Below are positions 43,645 through 53,600 of a stretch of DNA of 64,000 nucleotides, one piece after another. Position 1 is the stretch's first letter; each line of letters starts with the position of its first letter. This DNA comes from Candidatus Heimdallarchaeum endolithica. GTDB taxonomy: Archaea; Asgardarchaeota; Heimdallarchaeia; Heimdallarchaeales; Heimdallarchaeaceae. The DNA is taken from positions 1,256,571 through 1,320,570 of the forward strand of contig CP084167.1 of assembly GCA_021513715.1 (NCBI GenBank), written 5' to 3'. The notes beneath the pieces were generated by a model. It had not been told where the DNA came from, searched no databases, and worked only from the letters and a program-made list of their open reading frames with translations. The translations under genes were made by a program, and so were the position numbers.

Positions 43645-45492
43645 ATGAAAATACAAACAGAGAATGACATTAGAGGAGAATTTTATAACCCAATAATGGA
43701 TAAATTCAACAAAAAAACTCATTTCAAATGGATATTAAGTCACCTTTTCGCTCACAAGAAGTTAGTTTTTTCATTTTTACTCTTTTCTACCATGAGCGCT
43801 CTAATCGCTGCTATTATTCCTGTATTAACGGGGAATGTTGTTAATGCGATATTGGAGAAAGAGAATTGGGAAATTATTAAAAAAACAGCCTTAATTATTT
43901 TATTTCTAACCATCATTAGTGGAATTGTAAGATTTTTTTCAGGATTAATTATTGAAATCGTTAGCCAAAGGTTGGAAAAAGATATTAGAGATGAGTATTA
44001 TGCTTCAATGCTTTCCAAATCTATGACTTTTCATGATGAAGTAAAAGCTGGAGATGTTATGGCAAGAGCTACTTTTGATACAAGGATGGTAAACTTTATT
44101 GCTAACCCGATACTTAGTTTGCTTTATTCTGCTTTAGTAAACACATCATTTTCAATAGTTACAATGATTGTTATTAGCCCATATTGGAACTATATGCCAG
44201 TTCTTCTTCTTATTCCTTTAGTAATTGCTTTCCCAATTTATATTACAGCAAAAAGGTACTTTAAAAAAGTAGGACCTATTTCTATGGAAATACAGGAATC
44301 ATTTTCTAATTTATCTTCATATTTACAAGAGAAATTGTTAGGGATAATTGTTGTAAAATCTTTTGCTAAGGAAAATTATGAACGAGAGGCATTTAATCAA
44401 AAAAACAATTTACTCTCCGATCAAATAATTATAAGAGGTAAATTACGTTCTAAATATTATCCTGCTTTAATTATAGGGATAGGAGTCGGATTATCTATAA
44501 TATGGGGTTCCTTGCTCATTCAATGGGGATTATTTAATATTGGAGAACTCATCACTTACTCCCTTCTAGTAGGCAACCTTACTTTTCCAATATGGGTTTT
44601 AAGTTGGACACTTGTTTTTATACAAATGAGTTTTGCAGGAGCAGATAGAATTGTTTCTATTCTCAACAAAGAAACAATTGTTCCTGAATCTCCAGATGCT
44701 ATTGATTTAGAAATTAAAGGAGATGTAGAATTCAAAAATGTTAGTTTTTCCTATGATAACGAAGTAAAAGTTCTGAAAGATATCTCGTTCAAAATTCCTG
44801 CAGGAAAAAGATGTGCAATAGTTGGCCCTGCAGGTTGTGGTAAAACCACAATAATGAAATTACTGACACGACTCTACGATGTTAGTGAAGGAGAAATCTT
44901 AATTGACGGTATAAATATTAAGGATTTATCTTTCAAAACACTAAGAAAAAATATCGGTGTAATTGAACAAGATATTGTATTATTTTCAGCGAGTATTCGA
45001 GAAAATATTTCCTATGGAAAACCAGAAGCAACAGAGGAAGAGATTATTGAAGCAGCAAAAATGGCTCAAGCACACGAATTCATTATGAAGTTTGATAAAC
45101 AATATGACACTATTATCGGAGAAAGAGGAACTACATTAAGTGGGGGGCAAAAACAGAGAATTGCTATTGCTCGTATGTTATTGTCTAATCCTCAAATTTT
45201 AGTTTTTGATGATGCAAGCTCTGCTGTAGATTCAGAAACAGAGGATCAAATCAACAGAGCTATTAACAGAGTTCTTGCAAATAGAACTAGTTTTACCATT
45301 ACTCATAGATTATCAGTTATACGTAACTCTGATATTATAATAGTTTTGAAAAACGGTGAAATAAAAGCTATAGGCTCTCACGAGCAGTTGTTAAAAAGTT
45401 CTGTTGATTATTGGAGAGTTTTTGCACGATTTTCTGAAATAAGGAAGATGATGCCCAAGGCAATGCAACATGAACATAAATTAGGTGATTAA
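43645..45492 (+). CDS. ABC exporter half-transporter, subunit with degenerate catalytic site
   Basis: This 615-residue type IV ABC exporter has six membrane helices in residues about 35-330 and a C-terminal nucleotide-binding domain. That domain has Walker A GPAGCGKTT, Q-loop GVIEQDIVLF, signature LSGGQKQR, Walker B ILVFDDASSAVD and H-loop ITHRLS. The catalytic Glu after Walker B is Asp (FDDAS), as in the degenerate subunit of heterodimeric exporters such as TM287/288 and BmrC/D. The next gene overlaps its stop region and encodes the partner with an intact Glu. Likely exports lipids, peptides or drugs. Confidence 0.92.
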   Translation: MKIQTENDIRGEFYNPIMDKFNKKTHFKWILSHLFAHKKLVFSFLLFSTMSALIAAIIPVLTGNVVNAILEKENWEIIKKTALIILFLTIISGIVRFFSGLIIEIVSQRLEKDIRDEYYASMLSKSMTFHDEVKAGDVMARATFDTRMVNFIANPILSLLYSALVNTSFSIVTMIVISPYWNYMPVLLLIPLVIAFPIYITAKRYFKKVGPISMEIQESFSNLSSYLQEKLLGIIVVKSFAKENYEREAFNQKNNLLSDQIIIRGKLRSKYYPALIIGIGVGLSIIWGSLLIQWGLFNIGELITYSLLVGNLTFPIWVLSWTLVFIQMSFAGADRIVSILNKETIVPESPDAIDLEIKGDVEFKNVSFSYDNEVKVLKDISFKIPAGKRCAIVGPAGCGKTTIMKLLTRLYDVSEGEILIDGINIKDLSFKTLRKNIGVIEQDIVLFSASIRENISYGKPEATEEEIIEAAKMAQAHEFIMKFDKQYDTIIGERGTTLSGGQKQRIAIARMLLSNPQILVFDDASSAVDSETEDQINRAINRVLANRTSFTITHRLSVIRNSDIIIVLKNGEIKAIGSHEQLLKSSVDYWRVFARFSEIRKMMPKAMQHEHKLGD

Positions 45493-45493
45493 A

Positions 45494-47311
45494 ATGGGTT
45501 TTATCCGTGAATTACCAGATGAAAAATATGATAGAAAATATGGGGATTTTTATCTCTTTAAACGCCTTTTTGGATATATTGGAAAACATAGACCAAAGAC
45601 CTTTTTCATAATTATTTTTTGGTTAATTATTCAAACATCCACTAACATTGCAATTCCTTATTTTGTAAAATTTGTTATTCAAGGAGCCCAAAATGAAATT
45701 TTTGATTTTCTTTTCTATGTTAAAGCTAGTCTAGTTGTTGTTTTTTATTCAATTTCATGGTTTGCTCAATTTAGAGCAATGTATCATTCTTCAATTTTAA
45801 CAGGAGAAATGATTAGAAAGATAAGATACGATTGTTTTGAAACTCTATTACACAATGATATGAAATTCTATGATGAACATAAAAGTGGAAAACTTGTGAG
45901 TAGAGTTACCTCAGACACAGATAATGTTAGTCAAATGGCCCAAATAACTACTTCATTCCTTATTAATATTCTCGTTATGATCGTAGTTATTGTTTTGTTA
46001 TTCATCACAAATATCCAATTATCACTTATTACCCTCGGGATTGTACCATTCTTAATTATACTAGCTCTTGGGATAAGATCCTTTTCTAGAAAAACATCAA
46101 AAAACTGGAGAAAAACCATTGCAATACTTAACGCTAACGTCGCTGAATCAATATCAGGAATTGAAGTTACAAAAAGCTTCAACCAAGAAAAAGAAGCTTT
46201 TGAACGATTTAAAGAGATTAATAGAAATAATTATCGCGCTGCGATTACGAGAGCTTGGGGAATGAGTATCTTTTTTCCAGTAATTGAATCTTTATTTGGT
46301 GTTGGTTCCTTTCTTGTGCTGTTTTTTGGAGGCAAATTAGCCCTAGAGATTGGAAGTATTGATGTTGCAACCTTATATTTCTTTATACTTATGTTAAATA
46401 GATTTTTCTTGCCTTTACTTGAAATAACAAGGTTCTATAACCAATTTGAAGCAGGGCTAGCTGCTGTAGAGCGCATTTTCAGTCTAATGGATAGTAAACC
46501 AGAAGTTGTTGAAGACCCTCATCCTGTTTCTGTTCCAGAGTTTAAAGGAGAAATTCAATTCAAGAACATGTCTTTTTATTATAACCCTCAAGAACCTCTA
46601 TACGAGAATTTTAATTTAAAGATAGTTCCAGGAGAGATGATTGCTTTTGTAGGAAAAACAGGAGCAGGAAAAAGTACATTAGTTTCTCTTATAGCCAGAT
46701 TTTATGATGTAAAGGAAGGAGCTATTCTAGTAGACGGTGTAGATATTCGCAAATACAAATTACATGATTATAGAAGTAAAATTGGAATTGTACTTCAAGA
46801 TAATATTTTGTTTAGTGGGACAGTTGAAGACAATATTAAATATAGCCGACCAGAAGCTACAAGAGAAGAAGTAATAAAAGCAGCAAAAAATGTTTATGCT
46901 TGGGAGTTTATTCAAACACTTCCTAAAGGATTAGATACACTTGTGGGAGAGCGAGGTACTAAATTAAGTGCAGGACAAAAACAACTTATTGCTTTTGCTC
47001 GAGCATTATTAGCCAATCCTAGAATTTTAATTCTAGATGAAGCTACTGCTGCGATAGATGCTTATACTGAATCTCTAATACAAGAAGCATTAAAGGTTCT
47101 ATTAAAAGGAAGAACAGCAATAGTTATTGCTCACCGTTTAACTACTGTAGAAACTGCAGATAGAATTATAGTAATTGAAGATGCCAAAATTGTTGAAGAA
47201 GGTAACCATGAAGAACTAATGAAAAAAAGAGGAGTTTATTGGAGACTTTACGATATATACTTTAGACATCAAAGCCTAGAATATATAGAAAAATCCTCTA
47301 AACTTGTTTAA
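45494..47311 (+). CDS. ABC exporter half-transporter, catalytically competent subunit
   Basis: I take ATG 45494 as start because AGGTGA lies 5-6 nt upstream within the end of the preceding gene; the frame also offers GTG 45485. The 605-residue protein has six membrane helices and a nucleotide-binding domain with Walker A GKTGAGKST, Q-loop GIVLQDNILF, signature LSAGQKQL, Walker B ILILDEATAAID (Glu present) and H-loop IAHRLTTV. In heterodimeric exporters the composite active site uses this Glu together with the partner's signature LSGGQ. Its own signature is the less canonical LSAGQ, fitting that pairing. Confidence 0.93.
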   Translation: MGFIRELPDEKYDRKYGDFYLFKRLFGYIGKHRPKTFFIIIFWLIIQTSTNIAIPYFVKFVIQGAQNEIFDFLFYVKASLVVVFYSISWFAQFRAMYHSSILTGEMIRKIRYDCFETLLHNDMKFYDEHKSGKLVSRVTSDTDNVSQMAQITTSFLINILVMIVVIVLLFITNIQLSLITLGIVPFLIILALGIRSFSRKTSKNWRKTIAILNANVAESISGIEVTKSFNQEKEAFERFKEINRNNYRAAITRAWGMSIFFPVIESLFGVGSFLVLFFGGKLALEIGSIDVATLYFFILMLNRFFLPLLEITRFYNQFEAGLAAVERIFSLMDSKPEVVEDPHPVSVPEFKGEIQFKNMSFYYNPQEPLYENFNLKIVPGEMIAFVGKTGAGKSTLVSLIARFYDVKEGAILVDGVDIRKYKLHDYRSKIGIVLQDNILFSGTVEDNIKYSRPEATREEVIKAAKNVYAWEFIQTLPKGLDTLVGERGTKLSAGQKQLIAFARALLANPRILILDEATAAIDAYTESLIQEALKVLLKGRTAIVIAHRLTTVETADRIIVIEDAKIVEEGNHEELMKKRGVYWRLYDIYFRHQSLEYIEKSSKLV

Positions 47312-47430
47312 ATTCTTTTTTATTCTTAACCTAGATGCCCCCTAAGTAAGAAAATTTTCTTTAACAAGATTAAAAAAATAAATATAGGAGTTTTAATACA
47401 CTTCTATTATCTGTTCGTACTTTGATTAAT

Positions 47431-47440
47431 TTTATAAAAA
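47431..47440 (+). promoter_or_regulatory. TATA box of the actin-like gene
   Basis: TTTATAAAAA lies 24-33 bp before ATG 47464, the spacing of a leaderless archaeal promoter. It falls inside the in-frame upstream extension from TTG 47422, which argues against that longer start. Confidence 0.6.
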
Positions 47441-47463
47441 ATAATTACAATTATATTTTAGTA

Positions 47464-48603
47464 ATGCACTTAGATCAACCAATTATTCTAGATAGCGGGA
47501 GTTCATCTACAAAAGTGGGTTTTAAAAGTGATTCTATACCTGTAGATGTCTTTCAAACAGTGATAGGTTACACAGAAGATCTAAGTTCATTAAGACATTC
47601 TGATCTTCTCATATATGATTTAGAGTATTATATTGGAGAGAGAGCATTGAGTTCAAAAAGAGTAAAAAAATTACTCTACCCAGTTTGGAATCTAGTTATA
47701 GATTGGGAAAGTATTGAAAAACTGTGGCATTACGCTTTCTTTGACAGATTGCATGTTAATCCAAACTACAACCCAATAATGGTGGTAGAATCATTTTATA
47801 GTACTAGAGGACAACAAGAAAAAATAGCTGAAATTATGTTTGAAGTTTTTTGCGTACCACAGTTGTTATTAAGCAAAAGCCCACTTTTATGCCTATATGC
47901 AGCAGGAAAAACAACAGGAGTTATAGTAGAATCAAGTGCTTCAATAACTATAGTCGTTCCCATTTATAAAGGAACAATTATTCGCCATGCAATAACTTAT
48001 TCAAGTATAGGAGGATATTCCATTACTAAATATTTACAAAAAATGCTTGGAAATAAATATGCACAGTTAAAACGCCAAAAATTCTCACATCTTATCGATG
48101 AACTAAAGAAAAAGCATTGTTATGTTTCTCTAAATGCAGAAAGAGAAAAGAAGGTTTTTATGAAAACGAAGAAATTTAACAAAGAATTTATTTTGCCTAG
48201 TGGTGATATTGGCATAATGGAAGAAGAAAGATTTCGAGCTCCTGAACTATTATTTGACCCTTTACTCAATGGACATAATGATGAGCCAATTCAAAATTTA
48301 ATATTAGAATCAATAAAAAAATGTGATTTAACTATACGAAAGGAACTATTAGACAACCTCATTCTTTGTGGAGGAAATACTCTTCTTCATGGTTTTAGGG
48401 AAAGATTAGACAAAGAATTAAATCTCCTATTTGAAGAAAAATTAGGATTCAAGATTAAATCTTTTGAAAATCGAGAATTCTTTCCTTGGATTGGTGGCAG
48501 GATTCTGTGTGAGTATGCTGAAAAAACAGATTTATGGCTATCCAGAAAAAAATACTTAGAAACAGGAATAGATTCAGCTCCTTTTCTTAGTTACTTTCTT
48601 TAG
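47464..48603 (+). CDS. Actin-family protein (Asgard actin-related protein)
   Basis: The protein (379 aa from ATG 47464) follows eukaryotic actin from end to end. Correspondences are IILDSGSSSTKVGF (actin phosphate loop 1, DNGSGMxKAGF), YPVWNLVIDWESIEKLWHYA, NPIMVVESF, and GVIVESSASITIVVPIYKGT (phosphate loop 2; actin DSGDGVTHTVPIYEG). Others are YSSIGGYSITKYLQKML, LILCGGNTLLHGFRERL (adenosine motif; actin SGGTTM) and FFPWIGGRILCEYA (actin WIGGSIL). Length equals that of actin. Several nucleotide-contact residues differ (loop 2 has ESSAS instead of DSGDG), so it is a divergent actin-related protein rather than a core lokiactin, and ATP hydrolysis or polymerisation is uncertain. No actin-binding protein gene is adjacent. 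Confidence 0.88.
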   Translation: MHLDQPIILDSGSSSTKVGFKSDSIPVDVFQTVIGYTEDLSSLRHSDLLIYDLEYYIGERALSSKRVKKLLYPVWNLVIDWESIEKLWHYAFFDRLHVNPNYNPIMVVESFYSTRGQQEKIAEIMFEVFCVPQLLLSKSPLLCLYAAGKTTGVIVESSASITIVVPIYKGTIIRHAITYSSIGGYSITKYLQKMLGNKYAQLKRQKFSHLIDELKKKHCYVSLNAEREKKVFMKTKKFNKEFILPSGDIGIMEEERFRAPELLFDPLLNGHNDEPIQNLILESIKKCDLTIRKELLDNLILCGGNTLLHGFRERLDKELNLLFEEKLGFKIKSFENREFFPWIGGRILCEYAEKTDLWLSRKKYLETGIDSAPFLSYFL

Positions 48604-48699
48604 TTAAGTACAAAAACATATTCTATATCCTAAAAAATTACAATTGCAATATTACAATATTTTAAATAGAAAAATTGAGTAATATTATTTGAATTAATT

Positions 48700-48975
48700 A
48701 TGGGTTTAACTTTGGAAAGGTCGTCATTACGTCACAGAAAAAGCAATTTAATTAATAATGTAAAAGAGCAATTTGCTAATTTTAATATTATTCTTCAATT
48801 TCTTGACTCTAACGACTATTTAAACAGAAGAATCGGTTTTGCACTCTGCATTCCAAAATATGATAAATTTTCAGATGATTTTAAATTAATCATTAAAAGA
48901 AAATGGGCAACTGAAACTCTCAGGAATAAGATGGGTGAGAGTTTTACTCAACTTTGTAATAGAATATTTGCTTAA
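48700..48975 (+). CDS. Small hypothetical protein
   Basis: The 91-residue product is helical-looking and basic (LERSSLRHRKSNLINNVKEQ near the start; LIIKRKWATETLRNKMGE near the end). No family is recognised. The ATG follows AT-rich TATA-like DNA (TTTTAAATA about 37 bp upstream). Its stop codon TAA (48973-48975) overlaps the left 8-bp target duplication of the adjoining MITE-like element, so the element landed exactly at the end of the gene. Confidence 0.5.
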   Translation: MGLTLERSSLRHRKSNLINNVKEQFANFNIILQFLDSNDYLNRRIGFALCIPKYDKFSDDFKLIIKRKWATETLRNKMGESFTQLCNRIFA

Positions 48976-48981
48976 TCTAAT
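48974..48981. repeat. 8-bp target-site duplication, left
   Basis: AATCTAAT, identical to 49090-49097, directly outside the left terminal inverted repeat of the MITE-like element. Confidence 0.7.
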
Positions 48982-49089
48982 AGTACTTCCGCAATAAGTT
49001 GACCGATTTCTATAGGTTAAAATTATAGACGTTCATACTATCATTGGCGTGTTCTCAATTCATACTTTTTGAGATAATTCGGAAGTACT
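48982..49089. mobile_element. MITE-like 108-bp element
   Basis: Perfect terminal inverted repeats AGTACTTCCG (48982-48991) and CGGAAGTACT (49080-49089) enclose 88 bp with no coding potential. The element is flanked by an 8-bp direct repeat (AATCTAAT). This is the structure of a miniature inverted-repeat transposable element mobilised in trans by a transposase making 8-bp duplications. The parent element is not in this window; the insertion sequence at 28485-29494 has different ends. Confidence 0.7.
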
Positions 49090-49097
49090 AATCTAAT
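49090..49097. repeat. 8-bp target-site duplication, right
   Basis: AATCTAAT, matching 48974-48981, just outside the right terminal inverted repeat. Confidence 0.7.
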
Positions 49098-49143
49098 AAA
49101 AAAAACTTAAAAATCAAAGAGAATATTTTTTCATGTGGATTTT

Positions 49144-49317
49144 ATGTCGATAAAAAGACCAGATGCATACATTTGTATAGATTGTAATCATCGCTTTAAT
49201 GATGAAGATAAAATAATGGAAAAAGTTCAAATTGACGGCATTTTTACTTTAAAAGTAGTTTGTCCTAAATGTCATTCACCAAACATAAAAACAACTATTT
49301 CTGGAAAGACAGAATAG
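49144..49317 (+). CDS. Small zinc-ribbon protein
   Basis: From ATG 49144 the product is 57 aa: MSIKRPDAYICIDCNHRF, then VVCPKCHSPNIKTT. Two CxxC pairs (CIDC and CPKC) about 30 residues apart form a zinc ribbon. Such mini-proteins in archaea act as nucleic-acid or transcription-associated accessory factors, but no specific role can be given. An in-frame GTG lies 9 bp upstream. AT-rich DNA with GAATATTTT about 20 bp before the ATG may serve as TATA box. Confidence 0.7.
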   Translation: MSIKRPDAYICIDCNHRFNDEDKIMEKVQIDGIFTLKVVCPKCHSPNIKTTISGKTE

Positions 49318-49389
49318 AAAAAAAAAGTAATACCCCTATATAACCAAGATGATATTTCATTTTTTTAATTATTTAAAGACATTTCACAT

Positions 49390-49563
49390 ATGAAATCTTT
49401 GGTAAGTAATGTAGAGATAGACAGTTTAATACTAAGAATGGATGAGGATCTACAGAAATTAGAAAGAGAATTAGAGAGAATAATTAAACAATATCCAAGA
49501 TATATTGATTCTTCAGCTGAAAAATTATCTTCTGCTTTAGACAAGTATTATCAAGCTCACTAA
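49390..49563 (+). CDS. 57-residue helical protein, possibly Spo0E-like
   Basis: The product is MKSLVSNVEIDSLILRMDED, then LQKLERELERIIKQYPRYID and SSAEKLSSALDKYYQAH. The amphipathic helix, a turn, and a second helix containing SSALDKYY resemble the two-helix Spo0E-like aspartyl-phosphate phosphatases, whose signature is SQELDxLIxxY. Here the Gln-Glu is replaced by Ser-Ala, so the match is partial. Compact codon use without internal stops and a clean start and stop suggest a real gene. A generic helical hairpin is the alternative. Confidence 0.4.
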   Translation: MKSLVSNVEIDSLILRMDEDLQKLERELERIIKQYPRYIDSSAEKLSSALDKYYQAH

Positions 49564-49659
49564 ATATTAAATTATTGTTATCTATTAGCTCTTTATTCTC
49601 TATTTATTTATAAATTTCCGCAACAAATTTATAGAGAATCAAATGTCACTGTACTTACC

Positions 49660-50628
49660 TTGAAAGCTTTAAAAATAATAATTCCATCTGAAAAAGCAGA
49701 CATTGTTAGAGAGTTACTAACCAATCTTAAAATTCAATTTTCATCCATAAAAATGGAGAATGAAACACAGATTGAGTTAATTGTTAACCAAGACCAGACT
49801 AGCATTTTACTTGAAGAATTAAAAGGAATCGGTGTAGGAACTGTTTTCGGTCAGATACAGATATTTCCAGTATCCTTATCAGTAGAAAGTAAAGTTTCAA
49901 AATTTGTTCAAAAAGGCAAAAGTATTAGCATTGATGAGATGATAAGTAACACAAAAGGACTTGGGATTTTAAGTACTCATTTTGTTTTATTGTGCATTTT
50001 TGCAGGGTTATTAGCTGCTTTTGGTTTATTATTTGATAATGTAATCATTATTATTGCCAGTATGATTATTGCACCTTTGCTTGGACCTATAGCTTTAGCT
50101 GTTATTGGGACTTTACTTCCTAAAAATGTTTACTCTAAAAAGGCATTTCTTGCAGAGTTCATTGGTTTAACAACTTGTTTAGTTATTGGATTGTTAGTGG
50201 GATTAATAATACCTCTAGAAAATTTAACAAATCAAATCACTATTAGAACATCACCAGGAATCCCTGATATCGTCTTTGCAATAGTTAGCGGTTTAGCAGC
50301 AGGAATATTCATTATAAGAGGAGAATCTACTAACATTGTAGGAGTTGCAGTAGCTGCATCCTTATGTCCTCCTGCTACTAATGTAGGAGTTTTATTAGCG
50401 AAACAAGAATGGTGGATGGCTCTTGGATCTTTTGTTCTCTTGATTCTAAACGTTTTTTCTATTTATGCAGCTTGTGCTCTTATTTTTTGGATTACTCAAT
50501 CATTTGTTAGAGGAGGTTCAATCTCAGAAAGACAATTCAAAAAAATCACTCAAAAATACTATATTCGAATCTTAGCTGCAATCTTTCTTCTAATATTGAT
50601 TATTGTAATAATCATATTATTCTATTAA
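49660..50628 (+). CDS. DUF389 family membrane protein
   Basis: The 322-residue protein has an N-terminal ferredoxin-like domain (KALKIIIPSEKADIVRELLT to about residue 85). A linker follows, then six hydrophobic segments with the family core FDNVIIIIASMIIAPLLGPI, and later GVAVAASLCPPATNVGVLLA. This is the TIGR00341/DUF389 hydrophobic family found in archaea and bacteria; function unknown, often suspected in transport. The start is TTG 49660, since no ATG precedes the conserved N-terminus in frame. Confidence 0.85.
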   Translation: MKALKIIIPSEKADIVRELLTNLKIQFSSIKMENETQIELIVNQDQTSILLEELKGIGVGTVFGQIQIFPVSLSVESKVSKFVQKGKSISIDEMISNTKGLGILSTHFVLLCIFAGLLAAFGLLFDNVIIIIASMIIAPLLGPIALAVIGTLLPKNVYSKKAFLAEFIGLTTCLVIGLLVGLIIPLENLTNQITIRTSPGIPDIVFAIVSGLAAGIFIIRGESTNIVGVAVAASLCPPATNVGVLLAKQEWWMALGSFVLLILNVFSIYAACALIFWITQSFVRGGSISERQFKKITQKYYIRILAAIFLLILIIVIIILFY

Positions 50629-50638
50629 AAAAGTGAGG

Positions 50639-53600
50639 TTAACCCTCTAGATATTTTTTAGCTTTATTTATAGCATTAAGAGCTGTTTTTTCGCCTACAC
50701 CTTTTATTTTTACTAAATCTCCAATTTCTGCATGTGCTATTTTTTCTAATGAGTTATATCCTGCATTTATAATAGGTTGCACCCTTTTACCAAGGATGGT
50801 TATAATACTGGAAACTTCGTTATTTTCTTTTTTAGGTTGAGTAGGAACTTGTGTAATTTGTTGAGGGGCAGATTCAGTAGAAGGTTGAACTACATGTTCA
50901 GTAGAAGGTTGAACTACATGTTCAGTAGAAGGTTGAACTACATGTTCAGTAGAAGGTTGAACTACATGTTCAGTAGAAGGTTCATCAGGAGATGGTGTAG
51001 ATGGTTGAACAGAAGGTTTAGCGAACTCTATTACTTTTTCTTGTGTAGTTGTCTGTGATTCTGCTATCTTTTCTTTTACAGAAACAGCTTCAATTTCTTG
51101 TTCTGCATCAACAACTTGAACTTCTGGTTTAATTATTGGTGTCTCTACAGCTGTTTTCTGTTTTACTTCTTCCAATGTATCTTGTTTTTCTTGAACGATA
51201 TACAATCTTTCATTAACAAGTTCTAGTTTAGCTTTAATTTCACCTTTCATTATCATTTCATATATTAATTTCTCAGCTTTTTCAGTAGTTAATCCTGATT
51301 GTTCAGCGAAAATATCTAGGGATATAGATCCTACTTTGGAAAGGCTACGCTTATATGATTCTTTTATTAACAAAGACTGTACCTCTTTAGGTAACTTCAG
51401 ACCATGCAAAGCGTTTTTTAACTGTTCAATATTTGTTTCTTGATATGCTTTCATTATATCAAAAACTATATGTTGAAAACCTTGAGTAAAACTTCCACTT
51501 TTTATTATAGATGTAAATAAATCAAAATCTTCCTCTTTAAAGATTTGAACGAGTTCTAGCCCTATAATATGTGCATCTAGCATTGATATCATGGAAACAA
51601 GTCTTCTTAATTTCATTTGATTTTTTTCTTCTTTCTTTAATTCTTCATACAAAATGCTCAAGAGAGTATTACTGATTGCTTTTCTAGTTTTCTCGCTACA
51701 AGGAAAGAAATCTCTAACTATTAGCCTCAGTTTTTCTTCTATATAAAAATCATCAAATTCAATGTACTTCAAAATAAATTCTTTTACTACTTCTTCTCCA
51801 ACAGGATAGGATTTTCCTATTATAAGAGAAGCTTTTTCTGATAACTCAATAAAACTTTCATACTCTGCGGAGAATATTGTTTCTTCAAGGAGCTCCTTAA
51901 ATTTCTCAATATAATATGCTGGCTTGTGAGCTGCTAAATATGTTATTATATTAGTCAGCTTTGATTCTGTACTAAATTCCATGGATATAGTTAATCTCTC
52001 CATTAGTATTTTGTATATTTTATCAACTAGCATTTCATTGTTTTGAAGCGACAATAAATCAGAGAAAGCTATTTCTACCCCGATATCGTTGGACAAGATT
52101 GCTCTATCAATATATGCATTTATAATACTTTCATCAGCTTCAAGTGAATTAATGTCTTGAAGTTCTGCTTTTTCGATTTCATCAATACCAGGAAGAAAGA
52201 ATTCTACTCTTTTTTCTTCTTGTTTAACAACAGGAATCTCTTCTGGAAATCTTACAAGTTCAGAAGCTGATTTCTCCTTTTTCTCTACAGTTTCTTCACT
52301 TCCATCTACTTCCATTTCAAACTGATTAACTATATTATCATTAATATCGATAAAATCAACTATTTCAGACAAATCTTCTTTTAGTTCATCCCTCATATCA
52401 AAAGAATTACTAGAAACAGCAGTGCTTTTCACGCTTTTCTCTTCTTTTCCTTTTTCAGAAATAATAGATTGTTCTTCAATACTTACTTCAGCTTCTTTAA
52501 TATCGGTACTTTCTCCAATTTCTTTTTCTTTTTCTTCTTCAGTTTCAGTTTCTATAACTTCTTTATCTTCCTTATCTTGAATAACTGTATCTGTAAAACG
52601 GGAACTTAACAAGTTAACTATTTTATCTCCAAAACCTTCCTTTATTTCAACAGGTTCCATGTAGACTGATTCTGGTTCTATTTCTATTGAACGTAAAATT
52701 AGCTCTAAAAACTCATGTGATTGCATTCTTTCTGAACTTAAATTATCTACTAAAACTGTTATTCCTGCTTCTCTCAATTTTGCTACTTGGGAACTATCTT
52801 TTTTATCTATTATTATTGTATCAACGACATTCCCAATTAAGTTAACAAAATTAACAAGAGTGGGTTCGAAATTACTCTTTTTCAAAATCGCTTTTTCAAG
52901 TTCTAAATTGTTGTTTTCTTCGATAAAAGGGGATATAATAGCAATCTCACCAGAAGTTTTCTTCAAAGTCTCTCTAAAAGATGAGGATTGAAAAACCAAA
53001 AAAAGTGAAATTAAGTCACTAGGCACAATAATGATTCCAGGGGCTTGCTCAATTTTCTTTGAAACGATAGGATTGATCTTTAATTTGTTTATTTCATCAA
53101 TGTCTATAATTCCTGTAATATTGTTAATTATTTCTTCATTTATTTTTCCATTTTTTTTCTCTTCCTGTTGTTTGCTATATTTAAGTAATAACTGCCTAAC
53201 AGGAATCTCAATGTCTCCCTCTTTTACATGAATCTGCCTAATTTCGTCAAAAAGAGGATAAATAAACTCTTTTTCAAAAATTATTTTTGAAATATTTTTC
53301 CAAACTTCAGTTAGGTTTTTAGTTTGCTGATTAACATTTGTTGCATATTTTGAGAAAAGATAATTGAGAGTACTTAAGTGAAGAGGGTTATAAAATTCAA
53401 AGAATTGGCCTAAAGTTTCAAAAACATTTACTGACTCCATGCTTCTTTTTGCTTTTTGAGTAATTATATTGATAAATTCTAGGTGGTAATCAAGAATTTT
53501 CGATGGATCAGCATGGTAAATAGAAAAATCACAAACTGTATTAGTTATATATGTTACAGCTATATTATCCCTTTCGATCATAGCAGACAAAAAAGGGTGC

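Noticed and set aside
50881..50976. CRISPR array
   Set aside because: The 24-bp repeats are contiguous without spacers and are in-frame coding sequence.
50777..51058. Plus-strand frame with repeated MFSRRLNY units
   Set aside because: It is the antisense reading of the VQPSTEHV repeats in the CofD-like gene.
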